Shown here: positions 19,753-29,800 of the stretch, piece after piece
Position numbering within the stretch: the first letter of the stretch is position 1
How the letters are laid out: each line of letters begins with the position of its first letter
Origin: Synechococcales cyanobacterium S06
GTDB lineage: Bacteria > Cyanobacteriota > Cyanobacteriia > Cyanobacteriales > JAABRE01
Direction: 5' to 3'
Assembly (NCBI GenBank): GCA_011391125.1
Contig: JAABRE010000018.1
Coordinates: 1 to 64,000 of the forward strand
Length of the DNA: 64,000 nt
Translations under genes and position numbers: made by a program
Notes under the pieces: model-generated
The model's database searches: none
Seen by the model: the letters and a program-made list of their open reading frames with translations, nothing else
What the model was told of the DNA's origin: nothing

Positions 19753-21999
19753 TTATACGGATTTTAACTGTTTATAAATAACATCTAATCGTTGCTCCAT
19801 ATCAGGGGCTAAAGAAGTAAAATAAATATAAACTATTTGATTATTATTTTGGCTCGACACAACTTTAGCGTAAATATCGCCACCATAAGTTACTTGATCT
19901 TCATTCAAAAGATTTAATTTAATATTACTTAAATCAGAGGGGCGATCGTCTCTTCTTCGTTGATTTGATTCCATTTCTGCCCCTTGCTCCGATAATTTTA
20001 TCAGGCTACCATCAAAAACATTCTCATCAATATGTTTGCCTTCTAAGAGGGTATATTTAACAGGAATTGGCGGAAAAATTGGCAATAATTGTGCTTCTTT
20101 TTTCGTTAAAAATAGGTTGTGTTTACCATAAATTCCGCCGATTTCATAAATAGTAATTGGCTCTTTTACACCCTTGGGCAAAACCTGTTTTTGGCCATCT
20201 ATTTTCACCATGGATTTAACTTTGGTCACCGTAGATTCAGAAACCATAATTTGCCCACCAATGGTATAAGACTCGATACGATAGGCTAAATTAACGTCTC
20301 GGCCAATCACACTGTATTCAGTATGGGCTTCCGAGCCAATATTTCCTAATACCACATCCCCCGTATTTACACCGATACCCATTTGTAACTCAGGAAAGCC
20401 TAATTTCGTAACTTCCTGGTTGATAGCCTCCATCGCCAATTGCATCGCCACTGCGCAAGCTACCGCCCTTTCCGTGTCATTTTCCCTCGCTGTGGGCGCA
20501 CCAAACAAGACTAAAATACCATCCCCCATATACTTATCAATCGTGCCTTGATATTTGGTAATGACGGCGGAAATATGCTTTAGATAAAGGTTCAGCACCC
20601 TTACCACCTCTTCAGGCTGTAAACGTTCAGAAAGGGCGGTAAAACCCCGTAAATCCGAGGTTAGGATGGTAATTTTGCGCCTTTCTCCCCCTAATTTTAG
20701 CCCTTGTGGACTTTCCAGCAATGTGGCTACCACATCATCACTGAGATAGCGGCCGAAAGTGCGGCGAATATCCCCGGCAGTTAAAGCAACATAAGCAGTA
20801 ATTGCCAACCAAGAACCGGCCAAACCTAGCAACGGTGGGACAACAGGAAGCCACCAACCGATTAAAAAAGTGGGATAGGTCGTTAAAAATAGACCTCCTA
20901 AACAAAAAATCGGTCCGGCCATCCGTTTCAGGGAAAACTGACGCATTCCTCCTAAATAGCGCCATTTCCAGACTAAACCAGCGCTTAAACTTGACCAAAA
21001 TACGATCCAAGCCCATTCCACTGGGTCTGACCAAGTTTTCAGCAAAACTCGCCCGTCCATGGCCGCACTTATTATTTGACTAATTAAGTTTGCTTGAATT
21101 TCTACCCCAGCCGTCCGTTCCAGAGCGGCTAAATTTTGATTACTGTAGGGTGTGTAGAAAAAATCGTTTAAACTGATGGCTGTTGCCCCAATTAACACGA
21201 GGCGATCGCGAAACAAGTCCGCCGGGACACGATTGTCCAGAACTTCAGTCATGGTGACAGTGCGAAAAGTTTTGGCCGAACCGCGATAATTGAGTAAAAG
21301 CTGATAACCGCCATCATCAGCATTGATATAAGCACCATCATTGCTGGCAAAAGGTTGAAAAAATCCTTTACCCCAGTAAAAATGAAGGGGATCAGCTTCG
21401 GTGGGTTGAGGTACTAAACCCTCTTTTTCCAAATAAAGAGCAGATAAATAGTAGTTAAAAGAGGGAAACGGTTGCTCATTTTTGTTCAAAAAGAATAAAC
21501 CCCGACGGACTCGGCCATCATGATCGACTTGTACATTATTAAAGCCAACTTGGCCTAATTTATCTAATACCGGTGGGGGAGCAACGGCTTTTTTGCTGTC
21601 GGCTTCGTCAATTAATTCGATGCCCACTAAATTCGGAGTCGTCTCGAAGACTTCCACTAAGTCTTGGTGTCCGGGTTCAACGGAAAAATCCCGATAAAAG
21701 TCAAGGCCGATCGCCCTGGGTTGTTGTGCTTTAATTTTATTCAGTAATTCTGCCAAAATTGCGTCATTAATGGGCCATTGTTGAAACTTTTTGATATCAT
21801 CTTCATCCAGACCAACAATGATAATTCTTTCATCAGTTGTTTCTGAAGGCCGGAGGCGAAAATATTGGTCGAAAGCCGCCCATTCCAATGATTGCAACAA
21901 ACCGAGCGATCGCAATCCAATAATCAGCAGACTAATTGTCGGTGCAGTAATCAAAGCACCTCGCCAATCCCAGAGTTGAGTTTTAAGTTTTTTTAACAT
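19753..21999 (-). CDS. CHASE2-domain class III adenylate cyclase
   Basis: Predicted membrane receptor that makes cAMP. From ATG 21999 (MLKKLKTQLW) it has an N-terminal transmembrane helix, then a CHASE2 sensor domain (about 40-330) on the outer face. Three or so transmembrane segments follow (about 335-435), then a class III nucleotide cyclase domain (about 440-620). Metal-binding aspartates are visible in TSDLRGF and DKYMGDGI, and the transition-state Asn/Arg in DVNLAYRIES. The last 120 residues are unassigned. The frame stays open to 22068, but residues upstream of 21999 would be encoded by a dispersed repeat (22022-22123), so I reject the longer form. No Shine-Dalgarno precedes 21999. It sits between a DUF928 gene and a TPS exoprotein gene, all on the minus strand. 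Confidence 0.85.
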   Translation of the reverse strand: MLKKLKTQLWDWRGALITAPTISLLIIGLRSLGLLQSLEWAAFDQYFRLRPSETTDERIIIVGLDEDDIKKFQQWPINDAILAELLNKIKAQQPRAIGLDFYRDFSVEPGHQDLVEVFETTPNLVGIELIDEADSKKAVAPPPVLDKLGQVGFNNVQVDHDGRVRRGLFFLNKNEQPFPSFNYYLSALYLEKEGLVPQPTEADPLHFYWGKGFFQPFASNDGAYINADDGGYQLLLNYRGSAKTFRTVTMTEVLDNRVPADLFRDRLVLIGATAISLNDFFYTPYSNQNLAALERTAGVEIQANLISQIISAAMDGRVLLKTWSDPVEWAWIVFWSSLSAGLVWKWRYLGGMRQFSLKRMAGPIFCLGGLFLTTYPTFLIGWWLPVVPPLLGLAGSWLAITAYVALTAGDIRRTFGRYLSDDVVATLLESPQGLKLGGERRKITILTSDLRGFTALSERLQPEEVVRVLNLYLKHISAVITKYQGTIDKYMGDGILVLFGAPTARENDTERAVACAVAMQLAMEAINQEVTKLGFPELQMGIGVNTGDVVLGNIGSEAHTEYSVIGRDVNLAYRIESYTIGGQIMVSESTVTKVKSMVKIDGQKQVLPKGVKEPITIYEIGGIYGKHNLFLTKKEAQLLPIFPPIPVKYTLLEGKHIDENVFDGSLIKLSEQGAEMESNQRRRDDRPSDLSNIKLNLLNEDQVTYGGDIYAKVVSSQNNNQIVYIYFTSLAPDMEQRLDVIYKQLKSV

Positions 22000-22021
22000 A
22001 AGTGAAGGAAGTAAGAAATAA

Positions 22022-22123
22022 TGTAGCATTTTCATTTGACATTTTGCCTCTCTTTCCCCCTCTCCCATTGGGATGAGGGGGTAGGGGGTGAGGGTATATC
22101 ACATTTAATCGGAAAGTGCTATA
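22022..22123. repeat. MITE-B copy 1
   Basis: About 100 bp with terminal inverted repeats close to TATAGCACTTTC (left end TGTAGCATTTTC, right end AAAGTGCTATA). The core is CCCCTC / GGGATGAGGGGGTAGGGGG. In reverse complement it matches the copies at 37005, 47071 and 52131. It overlaps the 5' extension of the adenylate cyclase frame, which helps to place the real start at 21999. Confidence 0.6.
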
Positions 22124-22142
22124 AAAATAAAGATGGTTTGTT

Positions 22143-22184
22143 GTTATCAGTAGGGGTGAACGGCCGTTCACCCCTACTGATAAC
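22143..22184. repeat. 42-nt perfect palindrome
   Basis: A perfect self-complementary sequence: arm GTTATCAGTAGGGGTGAACG, centre GC, then the exact reverse complement. It lies 18 bp past the stop of the TPS exoprotein gene (minus strand), and could act as its terminator or as a cruciform-forming REP element. It shares the GTAGGGG...GGCC...CCCCTAC design with the palindrome at 18702-18731 although the arm sequences differ. Confidence 0.65.
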
Positions 22185-22202
22185 TGAAATGACCACCTAC
22201 AA

Positions 22203-24479
22203 TTAAGGGCAAATTAATTGATTGGCCTTAGTTACAGTGGCAACTTGAGAAAAATTACCAAGCATAATTTTACCGTCTGAAGTAACAGTAATTCCCTGGG
22301 CTTCTTGGATCGGTTGGCCGGGTTGCCAAGTCATTTTTGGTTCTTGATTACTGGGTAAAACCGAATTCGGTGATTCCGTTGCACTAATTCCTTGGACAGA
22401 AGTAAGACCATAATCACCACGAAGGGGATCAAAAGGAGTGTAGGGGAGGCCACCTGTACCTGTCACCACAAAACGACCTTTGTCAGTGTTCTGACGAGAA
22501 ATACAACTAGAAGCGATAATTTGATCCGTTGGCACAAAACTTGCTTTTAATTCCGCTAAAGCGCTGTCTAATTGGACATCTGGGGTATTAACTTGCACAA
22601 TACCATCCACCCCAAATTGAGAACTAGCAGTAATGGTACTATCAGGAGCGAGGAAAATTCCTGTCGCTTTAATTTGGATATTACCTCCACTTCCCAATTC
22701 TGCATTGGCGATAATGTCACTATCCTCCAAACCGACTAAAAATATTGCGTTGAGATTAACATTGCCCCCAGAAGCTAATCCAGTTGCTTCGGCCGTAATA
22801 TTACTCTGGTGACGCAATTGAATATCCTTGGCCACATTAAGATTAATACTACCCTGATCTCCGGCCGCAGTTTCCGCCCGCAAACTAGCCGAATTATCCA
22901 AATAGAGATTATTGGCGTTTATATCTAAATTACCCGCTGCACCTGTACTTGTACCACTCACGATAATTGAAGCTTGGTTCTTGATAGTTAAGTTATCGGT
23001 GTTTATTTTGATGTCTCCTGCTTCTCCTGCTCCTTCCGTATTGGCCAGGATGCTACTGGCAATGATTTCTCCTTCAGTATCGCTACTTATGCCATTTAAT
23101 TCCACAGTAGTGCTATTCAGATTAATTGTGCCTCCTTTTCCCACGGCCGTACTTCTTGCCGATATTTGGCCTCCATTTTCAAGTTGCAAATTCGGGGTAT
23201 TAATATTCAAATCCCCTCCCTGACCATTGGTGGAAGTTGCCACCGTCAATAAACTAGAACGAGCAGTAATCGGCGAAATCCCGCTAATTTTCAGGGATTC
23301 AGAAGCCTTAATAGTTAGATTGCCACTGTTGCCCTCAGCTTCAGGGTTAAAAGCAGCAAGAGTGTTGGTCAAAATTGCACCGCCCGCTCCAATCCTTAAA
23401 TTCTTGGTATTAATTTCAATATTCCCCGCATTACCATTGTCAAAAGTTGAGGTACTAAGGTTAGTATCGCCGAAACCTCCTTCACTATTACCGATAATTT
23501 CCACGGATTCACTCGCATTTAAGACTAAATTCCCCCCGGGTAAAGAAAATAAAGTGACCGAAGATATTTGAGAACTTTCGCTTAATAAAACATTTTTCCC
23601 TTGAATTTGCAAATTTCCACTGGGTAAAAACGGATTTGAGGAAGTTACGTCAATTAAAGAAGCTTGATTAATGGTTATGTCGTCAAAGTTTTCCACACCT
23701 TGGTAATTGACTGCAAAACCTTGCGCTCCGGATTCTAAACCAATAATACTATTAGTAGCCACTGATCCTAGTTCTATTCTTCCACCTGGTGCGCTAATGT
23801 AGCCCCCTGTATTTTCGATTTTTCCACCAAGAAGGGCCAGGGTTTGGCCTTCTGCTAATTCCAACCCCACGGGTAGGGAGGGAGGAGGGGGAGGAGCATC
23901 GGGAAATCCCGGAGGTAAAGGAGGTGACGGAGGAGTGTAGGTTGATTGGTTAACGATCGCCCCCGGATTTGTCCCATATTGCAATCCCACCGGAGCAGTT
24001 TGAGTCAAGAGGGGATTTGTGCCTCCTAAGCCAACACTAAAAACGGTGCCATCTTCAAATTTTAAACTTTCAGCAGTGGTGACGACTAAAGAGCCACCTA
24101 AACCGAGATTAGCATTCGGTCCAAAAATCACACCTTGGGGATTTAAGAAAAATAAATTAGCACTACCATTTGCACCTAAAAAACCGTCAATATTTGAGAT
24201 TTTTCCCCCCGTAATTCGAGTGAAAATATTGTTAATATTGAGAGCATTATTAAAAAATGCCGAACCATTTGTCGGTACAGAAAACTCATTAAAACTATGA
24301 AATAAGTTATTTCCCGATGGGTTTCCGTCTTCGATCTCAAAATTGAGATTATCCGTGGTAATTATTTTAGTTGATAAACTGCCATCACTTGATATTTGCG
24401 CCTGTGCGGAAATCACCGGATTTAATACTATTAATACCGTAATTAATTTAAGCCAATTTAGATTAATATTTGATTTCAT
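22203..24479 (-). CDS. Two-partner-secretion (filamentous haemagglutinin-type) exoprotein
   Basis: A 758-residue secreted protein. A signal peptide (about 1-28, ending ISAQAQ) is followed by a TPS/haemagglutinin N-terminal domain with the hallmark block NLFFLNPQGVIFG and an SANL segment. A proline-rich linker (roughly 185-205) and a long beta-helical region of short hydrophobic/Asn/Gly repeats follow, ending in a conserved SSCISRQ...GRFVVTGTGGLP tail. TpsA proteins cross the outer membrane through a TpsB/FhaC pore, but no tpsB lies in this window. GAGGT precedes ATG 24479. It heads the minus-strand cluster with the CHASE2 cyclase and DUF928 gene and is divergent from the thioredoxin-domain gene, 69 bp away. 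Confidence 0.85.
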   Translation of the reverse strand: MKSNINLNWLKLITVLIVLNPVISAQAQISSDGSLSTKIITTDNLNFEIEDGNPSGNNLFHSFNEFSVPTNGSAFFNNALNINNIFTRITGGKISNIDGFLGANGSANLFFLNPQGVIFGPNANLGLGGSLVVTTAESLKFEDGTVFSVGLGGTNPLLTQTAPVGLQYGTNPGAIVNQSTYTPPSPPLPPGFPDAPPPPPSLPVGLELAEGQTLALLGGKIENTGGYISAPGGRIELGSVATNSIIGLESGAQGFAVNYQGVENFDDITINQASLIDVTSSNPFLPSGNLQIQGKNVLLSESSQISSVTLFSLPGGNLVLNASESVEIIGNSEGGFGDTNLSTSTFDNGNAGNIEINTKNLRIGAGGAILTNTLAAFNPEAEGNSGNLTIKASESLKISGISPITARSSLLTVATSTNGQGGDLNINTPNLQLENGGQISARSTAVGKGGTINLNSTTVELNGISSDTEGEIIASSILANTEGAGEAGDIKINTDNLTIKNQASIIVSGTSTGAAGNLDINANNLYLDNSASLRAETAAGDQGSINLNVAKDIQLRHQSNITAEATGLASGGNVNLNAIFLVGLEDSDIIANAELGSGGNIQIKATGIFLAPDSTITASSQFGVDGIVQVNTPDVQLDSALAELKASFVPTDQIIASSCISRQNTDKGRFVVTGTGGLPYTPFDPLRGDYGLTSVQGISATESPNSVLPSNQEPKMTWQPGQPIQEAQGITVTSDGKIMLGNFSQVATVTKANQLICP

Positions 24480-24548
24480 TAGCTGACCTCAAAATAAAAC
24501 TTTTTAAGTCCATAATAAACTAAATACCCCTATTATTTTCCCTTAATT

Positions 24549-26591
24549 ATGCCCAATCATCTCGCCCATAGTAAAAGTCTTTACCTTCGTAAACACGCTG
24601 AAAATCCCATTAATTGGTCATCCTGGTGTCCGGAAGCTTTGGAATCTGCTAAATTGGAAAATAAACCGATCTTCCTTTCCGTTGGTTATTCCAGCTGTCA
24701 TTGGTGTACCGTCATGGAGGGTGAAGCTTTTTCCGATCTGGCGATCGCCGACTATCTCAACAATAATTATCTTCCCATCAAAGTTGATCGAGAAGAACGG
24801 CCAGACATTGACTCTATCTATATGCAAGCATTACAAATGATGACAGGTCAAGGAGGTTGGCCGTTAAATATTTTCCTTACTCCCGATGGTTTAATTCCCT
24901 TTTATGGTGGTACTTATTTCCCTATTGATCCCCGTTATGGAAGACCGGGTTTTCTGCAAGTTTTGCAAGCAATTCGACGTTTTTATGACGATGAAAAGGA
25001 AAAATTAGCATCAGTTACTCAGGAAATTATTACTAATTTACAAAATTCCACTATCCTTAATCTTCCTAACTCAAATTCCCTCAATTCTGAGTTATTAAAT
25101 CAGGGTTTAGAAGCAAATACTGGCGTAATTGGCCATAAAGATTATGGTCCAAATTTTCCCATGATTCCCTATTCACAAATGGCCTTACAAGGGACAAAAT
25201 TCAAGTTTGAATCTCGTTATAATGCTTCTGAACTATCAGAAACAAGGGGCAAAGATTTAGCTTTAGGAGGGATTTATGATCATGTAGCGGGAGGATTCCA
25301 TCGTTACACCGTTGATCATACTTGGACTGTTCCCCATTTTGAAAAAATGCTTTATGATAACGGCCAAATTATGGAATATTTGGCGAATTTGTGGAGTAAT
25401 GGTGTGACAATTCCTGCTTTTGAAACCGCCATTTCTGATACTTATTTATGGTTACAACGAGAAATGACTTCCCCTGAAGGTTTTTTCTATGCTTCTCAGG
25501 ATGCTGATAATTTCGTCGATTCCACCGCAATTGAACCAGAAGAAGGCGCTTTTTATGTGTGGAAATATAACCATTTAGAAAAGCTTTTAACTAACGAAGA
25601 ATTCCAGCAATTACAACAAGAATTTTACCTGACTCCGGATGGCAATTTCGAGGGTTTTAACGTGGCGCAACGGCGCGCAGGTCAAAAATGGAGTGAAGTC
25701 ATCGAAAATGCGCTAAATAAACTGTTTAAACAGCGCTATGGGGCATTTAAAAACGAGGTTGGTATCTTTAAACCTGCTCGCAATAATCAGGAGGCAAAAA
25801 CAGAAAATTGGCCAGGGAGAATTCCCCCGGTAACAGATACAAAAATGATTGTTAGTTGGAATAGTTTGATGATTTCTGGTTTAGCAAGAAGTGCCGCTGT
25901 TTTTCAACAAGAATCTTACCTAAAGTTAGCGGTAACTGCTGCTAATTTTATCTTAACTAATCAGTGGATTAATGATCGTTTTTATCGCTTAAATTATGGG
26001 GGTGAAACTTCACTTTTAGCTCAATCTGAAGATTATGCTTTCTTTATTAAAGCACTTTTAGATTTACATAATTGTAATCCGAATAATTATTGGTTAGAAC
26101 ACGCAATTAAAGTTCAAGATGAGTTTACTCAGTATTTTTGGAGTGTAGAAACGGGAGGTTATTACAATAATTCTAGCGATAATAGCGAAGATTTATTAAT
26201 AAAAGAAAAATCTTATCTTGATAATGCAACACCGTCTTCTAATGGGGTAGCAATTAGCAATTTAATTCGTTTAGCTTTGTTAACAGAAAATCAGGACTAT
26301 TATCAACAAGCTGAACAAGGATTGCAAGCTTTTTCGAGTATTATGTCAAAAAGTCCAACCGCTTGTCCTAGTTTATTTACGGCCTTAAATTGGTATCAAA
26401 ATGGCACAATTGTTAAGACTAATCGGGAAAATCTTAGCGATTTATTGACGGAATATTTACCAACTACTGTTTTTCAAATTATTGACAGTTTACCCGAGCA
26501 TTCTTATGGTTTAGTTTGTCGTGGTTTTCAGTGTTTACAACCAGCTAAAAATAAGGAGGAATTACTAACACAAATTAATAATAATTATTAA
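24549..26591 (+). CDS. Thioredoxin-domain protein, DUF255/YyaL (SPATA20-like)
   Basis: A 680-residue protein. The N-terminal 165 residues are a DUF255 thioredoxin-like domain with the family signature SSCHWC (C50, C53) and HLAHSKSLYL...NPINW. The remainder resembles an alpha/alpha barrel of the six-hairpin glycosidase or epimerase type, with signatures such as DHVAGGFHRYTVD, VPHFEKMLYDN and YASQDADN. The family is widespread, but its substrate is unknown to me. No clear ribosome site precedes ATG 24549, which is the first methionine of the conserved start MPNHLAHSKS. Length agrees with the family (650-700). Confidence 0.9.
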   Translation: MPNHLAHSKSLYLRKHAENPINWSSWCPEALESAKLENKPIFLSVGYSSCHWCTVMEGEAFSDLAIADYLNNNYLPIKVDREERPDIDSIYMQALQMMTGQGGWPLNIFLTPDGLIPFYGGTYFPIDPRYGRPGFLQVLQAIRRFYDDEKEKLASVTQEIITNLQNSTILNLPNSNSLNSELLNQGLEANTGVIGHKDYGPNFPMIPYSQMALQGTKFKFESRYNASELSETRGKDLALGGIYDHVAGGFHRYTVDHTWTVPHFEKMLYDNGQIMEYLANLWSNGVTIPAFETAISDTYLWLQREMTSPEGFFYASQDADNFVDSTAIEPEEGAFYVWKYNHLEKLLTNEEFQQLQQEFYLTPDGNFEGFNVAQRRAGQKWSEVIENALNKLFKQRYGAFKNEVGIFKPARNNQEAKTENWPGRIPPVTDTKMIVSWNSLMISGLARSAAVFQQESYLKLAVTAANFILTNQWINDRFYRLNYGGETSLLAQSEDYAFFIKALLDLHNCNPNNYWLEHAIKVQDEFTQYFWSVETGGYYNNSSDNSEDLLIKEKSYLDNATPSSNGVAISNLIRLALLTENQDYYQQAEQGLQAFSSIMSKSPTACPSLFTALNWYQNGTIVKTNRENLSDLLTEYLPTTVFQIIDSLPEHSYGLVCRGFQCLQPAKNKEELLTQINNNY

Positions 26592-26598
26592 TAAATAA

Positions 26599-26655
26599 GG
26601 TGGGCAAAATATTAATTATTGTTGTTGTCAATATAGGTTAACTTTTTTGCCCACC
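26599..26655. terminator. Inverted repeat after the DUF255 gene
   Basis: Perfect 11-bp arms, GGTGGGCAAAA (26599-26609) and TTTTGCCCACC (26645-26655), enclose a 35-nt AT-rich loop. It lies 8 bp after the stop codon. It may be a terminator or a small GGTGGGCA-type dispersed repeat. There is no T-run downstream, so intrinsic termination is uncertain. Confidence 0.45.
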
Positions 26656-26816
26656 CGACTAATTAGATCCTGATATTTTTGCTGATGTAATTTGAAAAAA
26701 AAAACAAATATAAAGTTTTCTTAACAGTGAATATAAAACGGCCAAGTGCTATTTGTGGTATTATTTTTAAAATGATTTAATCGGGTCTTTTTTTTACTTT
26801 ACTTAAATAAATATTA

Positions 26817-29800
26817 ATGAGCATGATTTCAATTCCTGGGTATTCCATAACTGAACAAATTTATAATAGTTCTAAAACTTTGATTTATCGAGGTCAACGT
26901 TTGTCTGATCATGTTAAGGTTATTTTAAAATTACCTAAACAAGAATACCCTAGTTTTCAGGAATTGCTTCACTTTCGTCATCAATATTCTTTAAAGAAAA
27001 ATCTCAATTCTCCTTATATAAGACGTTGTTATGGTTTAGAAAGTTATGGTAATCGTTTTGTTTTAGTTTTGGAAGATTTTGGAGGTATTTCTTTATCAGA
27101 ATATATAAAACAAAAATCTTTAAGTTTAAAAGAGTTTTTAGAAATAGCTATTTCTCTTACTTATATTTTGGAAATTTTATCTCAAAATTTTATTATTCAT
27201 AAGGATATTAAACCTGCTAATTTACTCATTAATCCTGACACAAAACAAATTAAATTAATTGATTTTAGTATTTCATCTTTATTACCTAGAGAACAACAAG
27301 AAATTAAATCTTCTCAGGTCTTAGAAGGAACTTTAGCTTATATTTCTCCTGAACAAACAGGAAAGATGAATCGGGGAATTGATTATCGTACTGATTTTTA
27401 TTCTTTGGGTGTTACTTTCTATGAATTTTTAACAGGAAGTTTACCTTTTAATACGAATGATCCAGTGGAATTGGTATATTGTCATCTCGCTAAAAATCCG
27501 CCCAATTTAACCAGTGATCTAATCCCCCAAGTTCTCTCAAATATTGTACACAAATTAATGGCAAAAATGCCAGAAAATCGCTATCAAACTGCTTTAGGTT
27601 TAAGATATGATCTCGAATTGTGTTTACAAGAATTGGCAATTAAGGGCACTATTTCTGATTTCAAATTAGGCCAAAAAGATAAGTGCGATCGTTTTTTAAT
27701 CCCTGAAAAACTTTACGGTAGGGAGATTGAAGTTAACACTTTGTTGGAAGCTTTTGATCGAATTTCTGCACAGAATGAAACCAATAATAATATTGAAATG
27801 ATGTTAGTGGCAGGTTTTTCTGGAATTGGAAAAACTGCCGTTGTTAATGAAATTCATAAACCAATTGTCCGTCAAAGGGGTTACTTTATCAAGGGAAAAT
27901 TTGACCAGTATAAACGAAATATCCCTTTAAACGCGTTAGTCGATGCTTTTCAAGACTTAATTAAACAGCTATTAACCGAAAATAATGAACAAGTTAAATA
28001 TTGGCAAGATCGCTTAAAAGAATCTTTAGGTGACAGTGGTCAAGTTATTGTTGATGTTATCCCCGAATTACGCTTGCTCATTGGTTCACAACCCCAGTTA
28101 ACCCAATTATCTGCGACGGAATCCCAAAATCGTTTTGATCATCTTTTTAAGCAATTTATTGAGGTTTTTACTACTTCTAAATATCCCTTAGTTATCTTTT
28201 TAGATGATTTACAATGGGTTGATTCAGCTTCTTTGAATATGATGCAATTATTAATGACTGAAAAGGAAGGAAAGTTATTATTAATTGGAGCATATCGTGA
28301 TAATGAGGTTAGTCCTACTCATCCTTTAATTTTAACTTTAAATGACCTGAAAAATAAGGGCGCAATTGTTAATGAAATTACTTTACAACCCTTAAGAAAA
28401 ACCTCACTTAATCAACTTATTGCGGATACTTTAAAGTGTGAGTTAAAACAAGCATTTCCTCTCACTGAATTAGTTAATCAAAAAACTCAATGTAATCCAT
28501 TTTTTGCGACTCAATTTCTTAAATCTTTACATAATCAAGGTCTAATTTACTTTGATAGAAGTCAAGGAGGATGGGAGTGTGATATTTCGGCAATCAAAAG
28601 TTTATCTACTAATGAAGATGTGGTTGGTTTTATGGCGCATCAATTACAAAACTTGCCTAATTCCACTCAAAATGTTCTTAAATTAGCAGCTTGTATCGGT
28701 AATCAATTCAATCTGGAAACTTTGGCAATTGTCGCCGAAAAAAATACCACTGAAACTGCTTCTGATTTATGGAACGCTTTACAATGCGGTTTTATTCTAC
28801 CATTAAATGATGTTTATAAATTTTACCAATTTGAGGAATCTGAGTCAGCAATTAAAGAGCTAAAACAGAAATATATTGAATCTAATCATTGTTTTTATCG
28901 TTTTTACCATGACCGTATTCAACAAGCAGCTTATTTTCTCATTCCTGAGTCAGAAAAAAAACAAACTCATTTAAAAATCGGTCAATTACTGTTAAAAAAT
29001 TTCACGGAAGAAGAAACAGAAGAAGACATTTTTGAGATTGTTAATCAGTTAAATATTGGTCAAGATTTAATTATTGACCAACATAAACAGATTCAATTAG
29101 CGCAATTGAATTTAAAAGCTGGTGAAAAGGCTTTAAATTCATCGTCACAAGTTGCTGCTCTTGACTACTTTTCTAAGGGGTTAAATTTACTCAAGGAAAA
29201 TAGTTGGGAAACTGATTATAAATTGACCTTAAAACTATCAGAAAAAGCAGCGGAATCTGCTTATCTTAATGGTGATTTTAACCTGACAAATAATCTCATT
29301 GAAAATGTCTTAGAAAAGGCCCAAAATTTATTAGATAAACTGAATGTTTATCAAGTAAAAATACAGGCAAATATTGCCCAAAGTCAATTACAAGAAGCTG
29401 TTAATACTGCTTTTACTTTACTCACACCTTTAGGAGTAGATTTTCCGGAAAATGTCACGGGAAATGATGTCCAATTAGCTTTAGAAAAAACAGCTGCTAG
29501 TTTAATCGGAAAAACTAGCGAGGAATTAACAGAATTACCCTCCATGGTAGATGTTAATAAATTAGCAGCTCTGGAAACTTTGGCAACTGTTGCTTCTGCC
29601 GCCTATATCGGTTTTCCTCAGTTATATCCTTTAATTATTTTAAAACAGGTTGATTTATCTTTAGGATATGGTAATTCTCCTAATTCTGCTTATGCTTTTG
29701 CAACTTATGGTTTAATTCTTTGTGCTTTTACTGATGATATTGATGCTGGTTATATCATGGGAAAATTAGCATTAAAATTACTAGACAAATATCAAGTTAC

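Noticed and set aside
22000-22068. N-terminal extension of the adenylate cyclase to ATG 22068
   Set aside because: The extra residues are encoded mostly by the MITE-B repeat (22022-22123) and precede the hydrophobic start normal for CHASE2 proteins.
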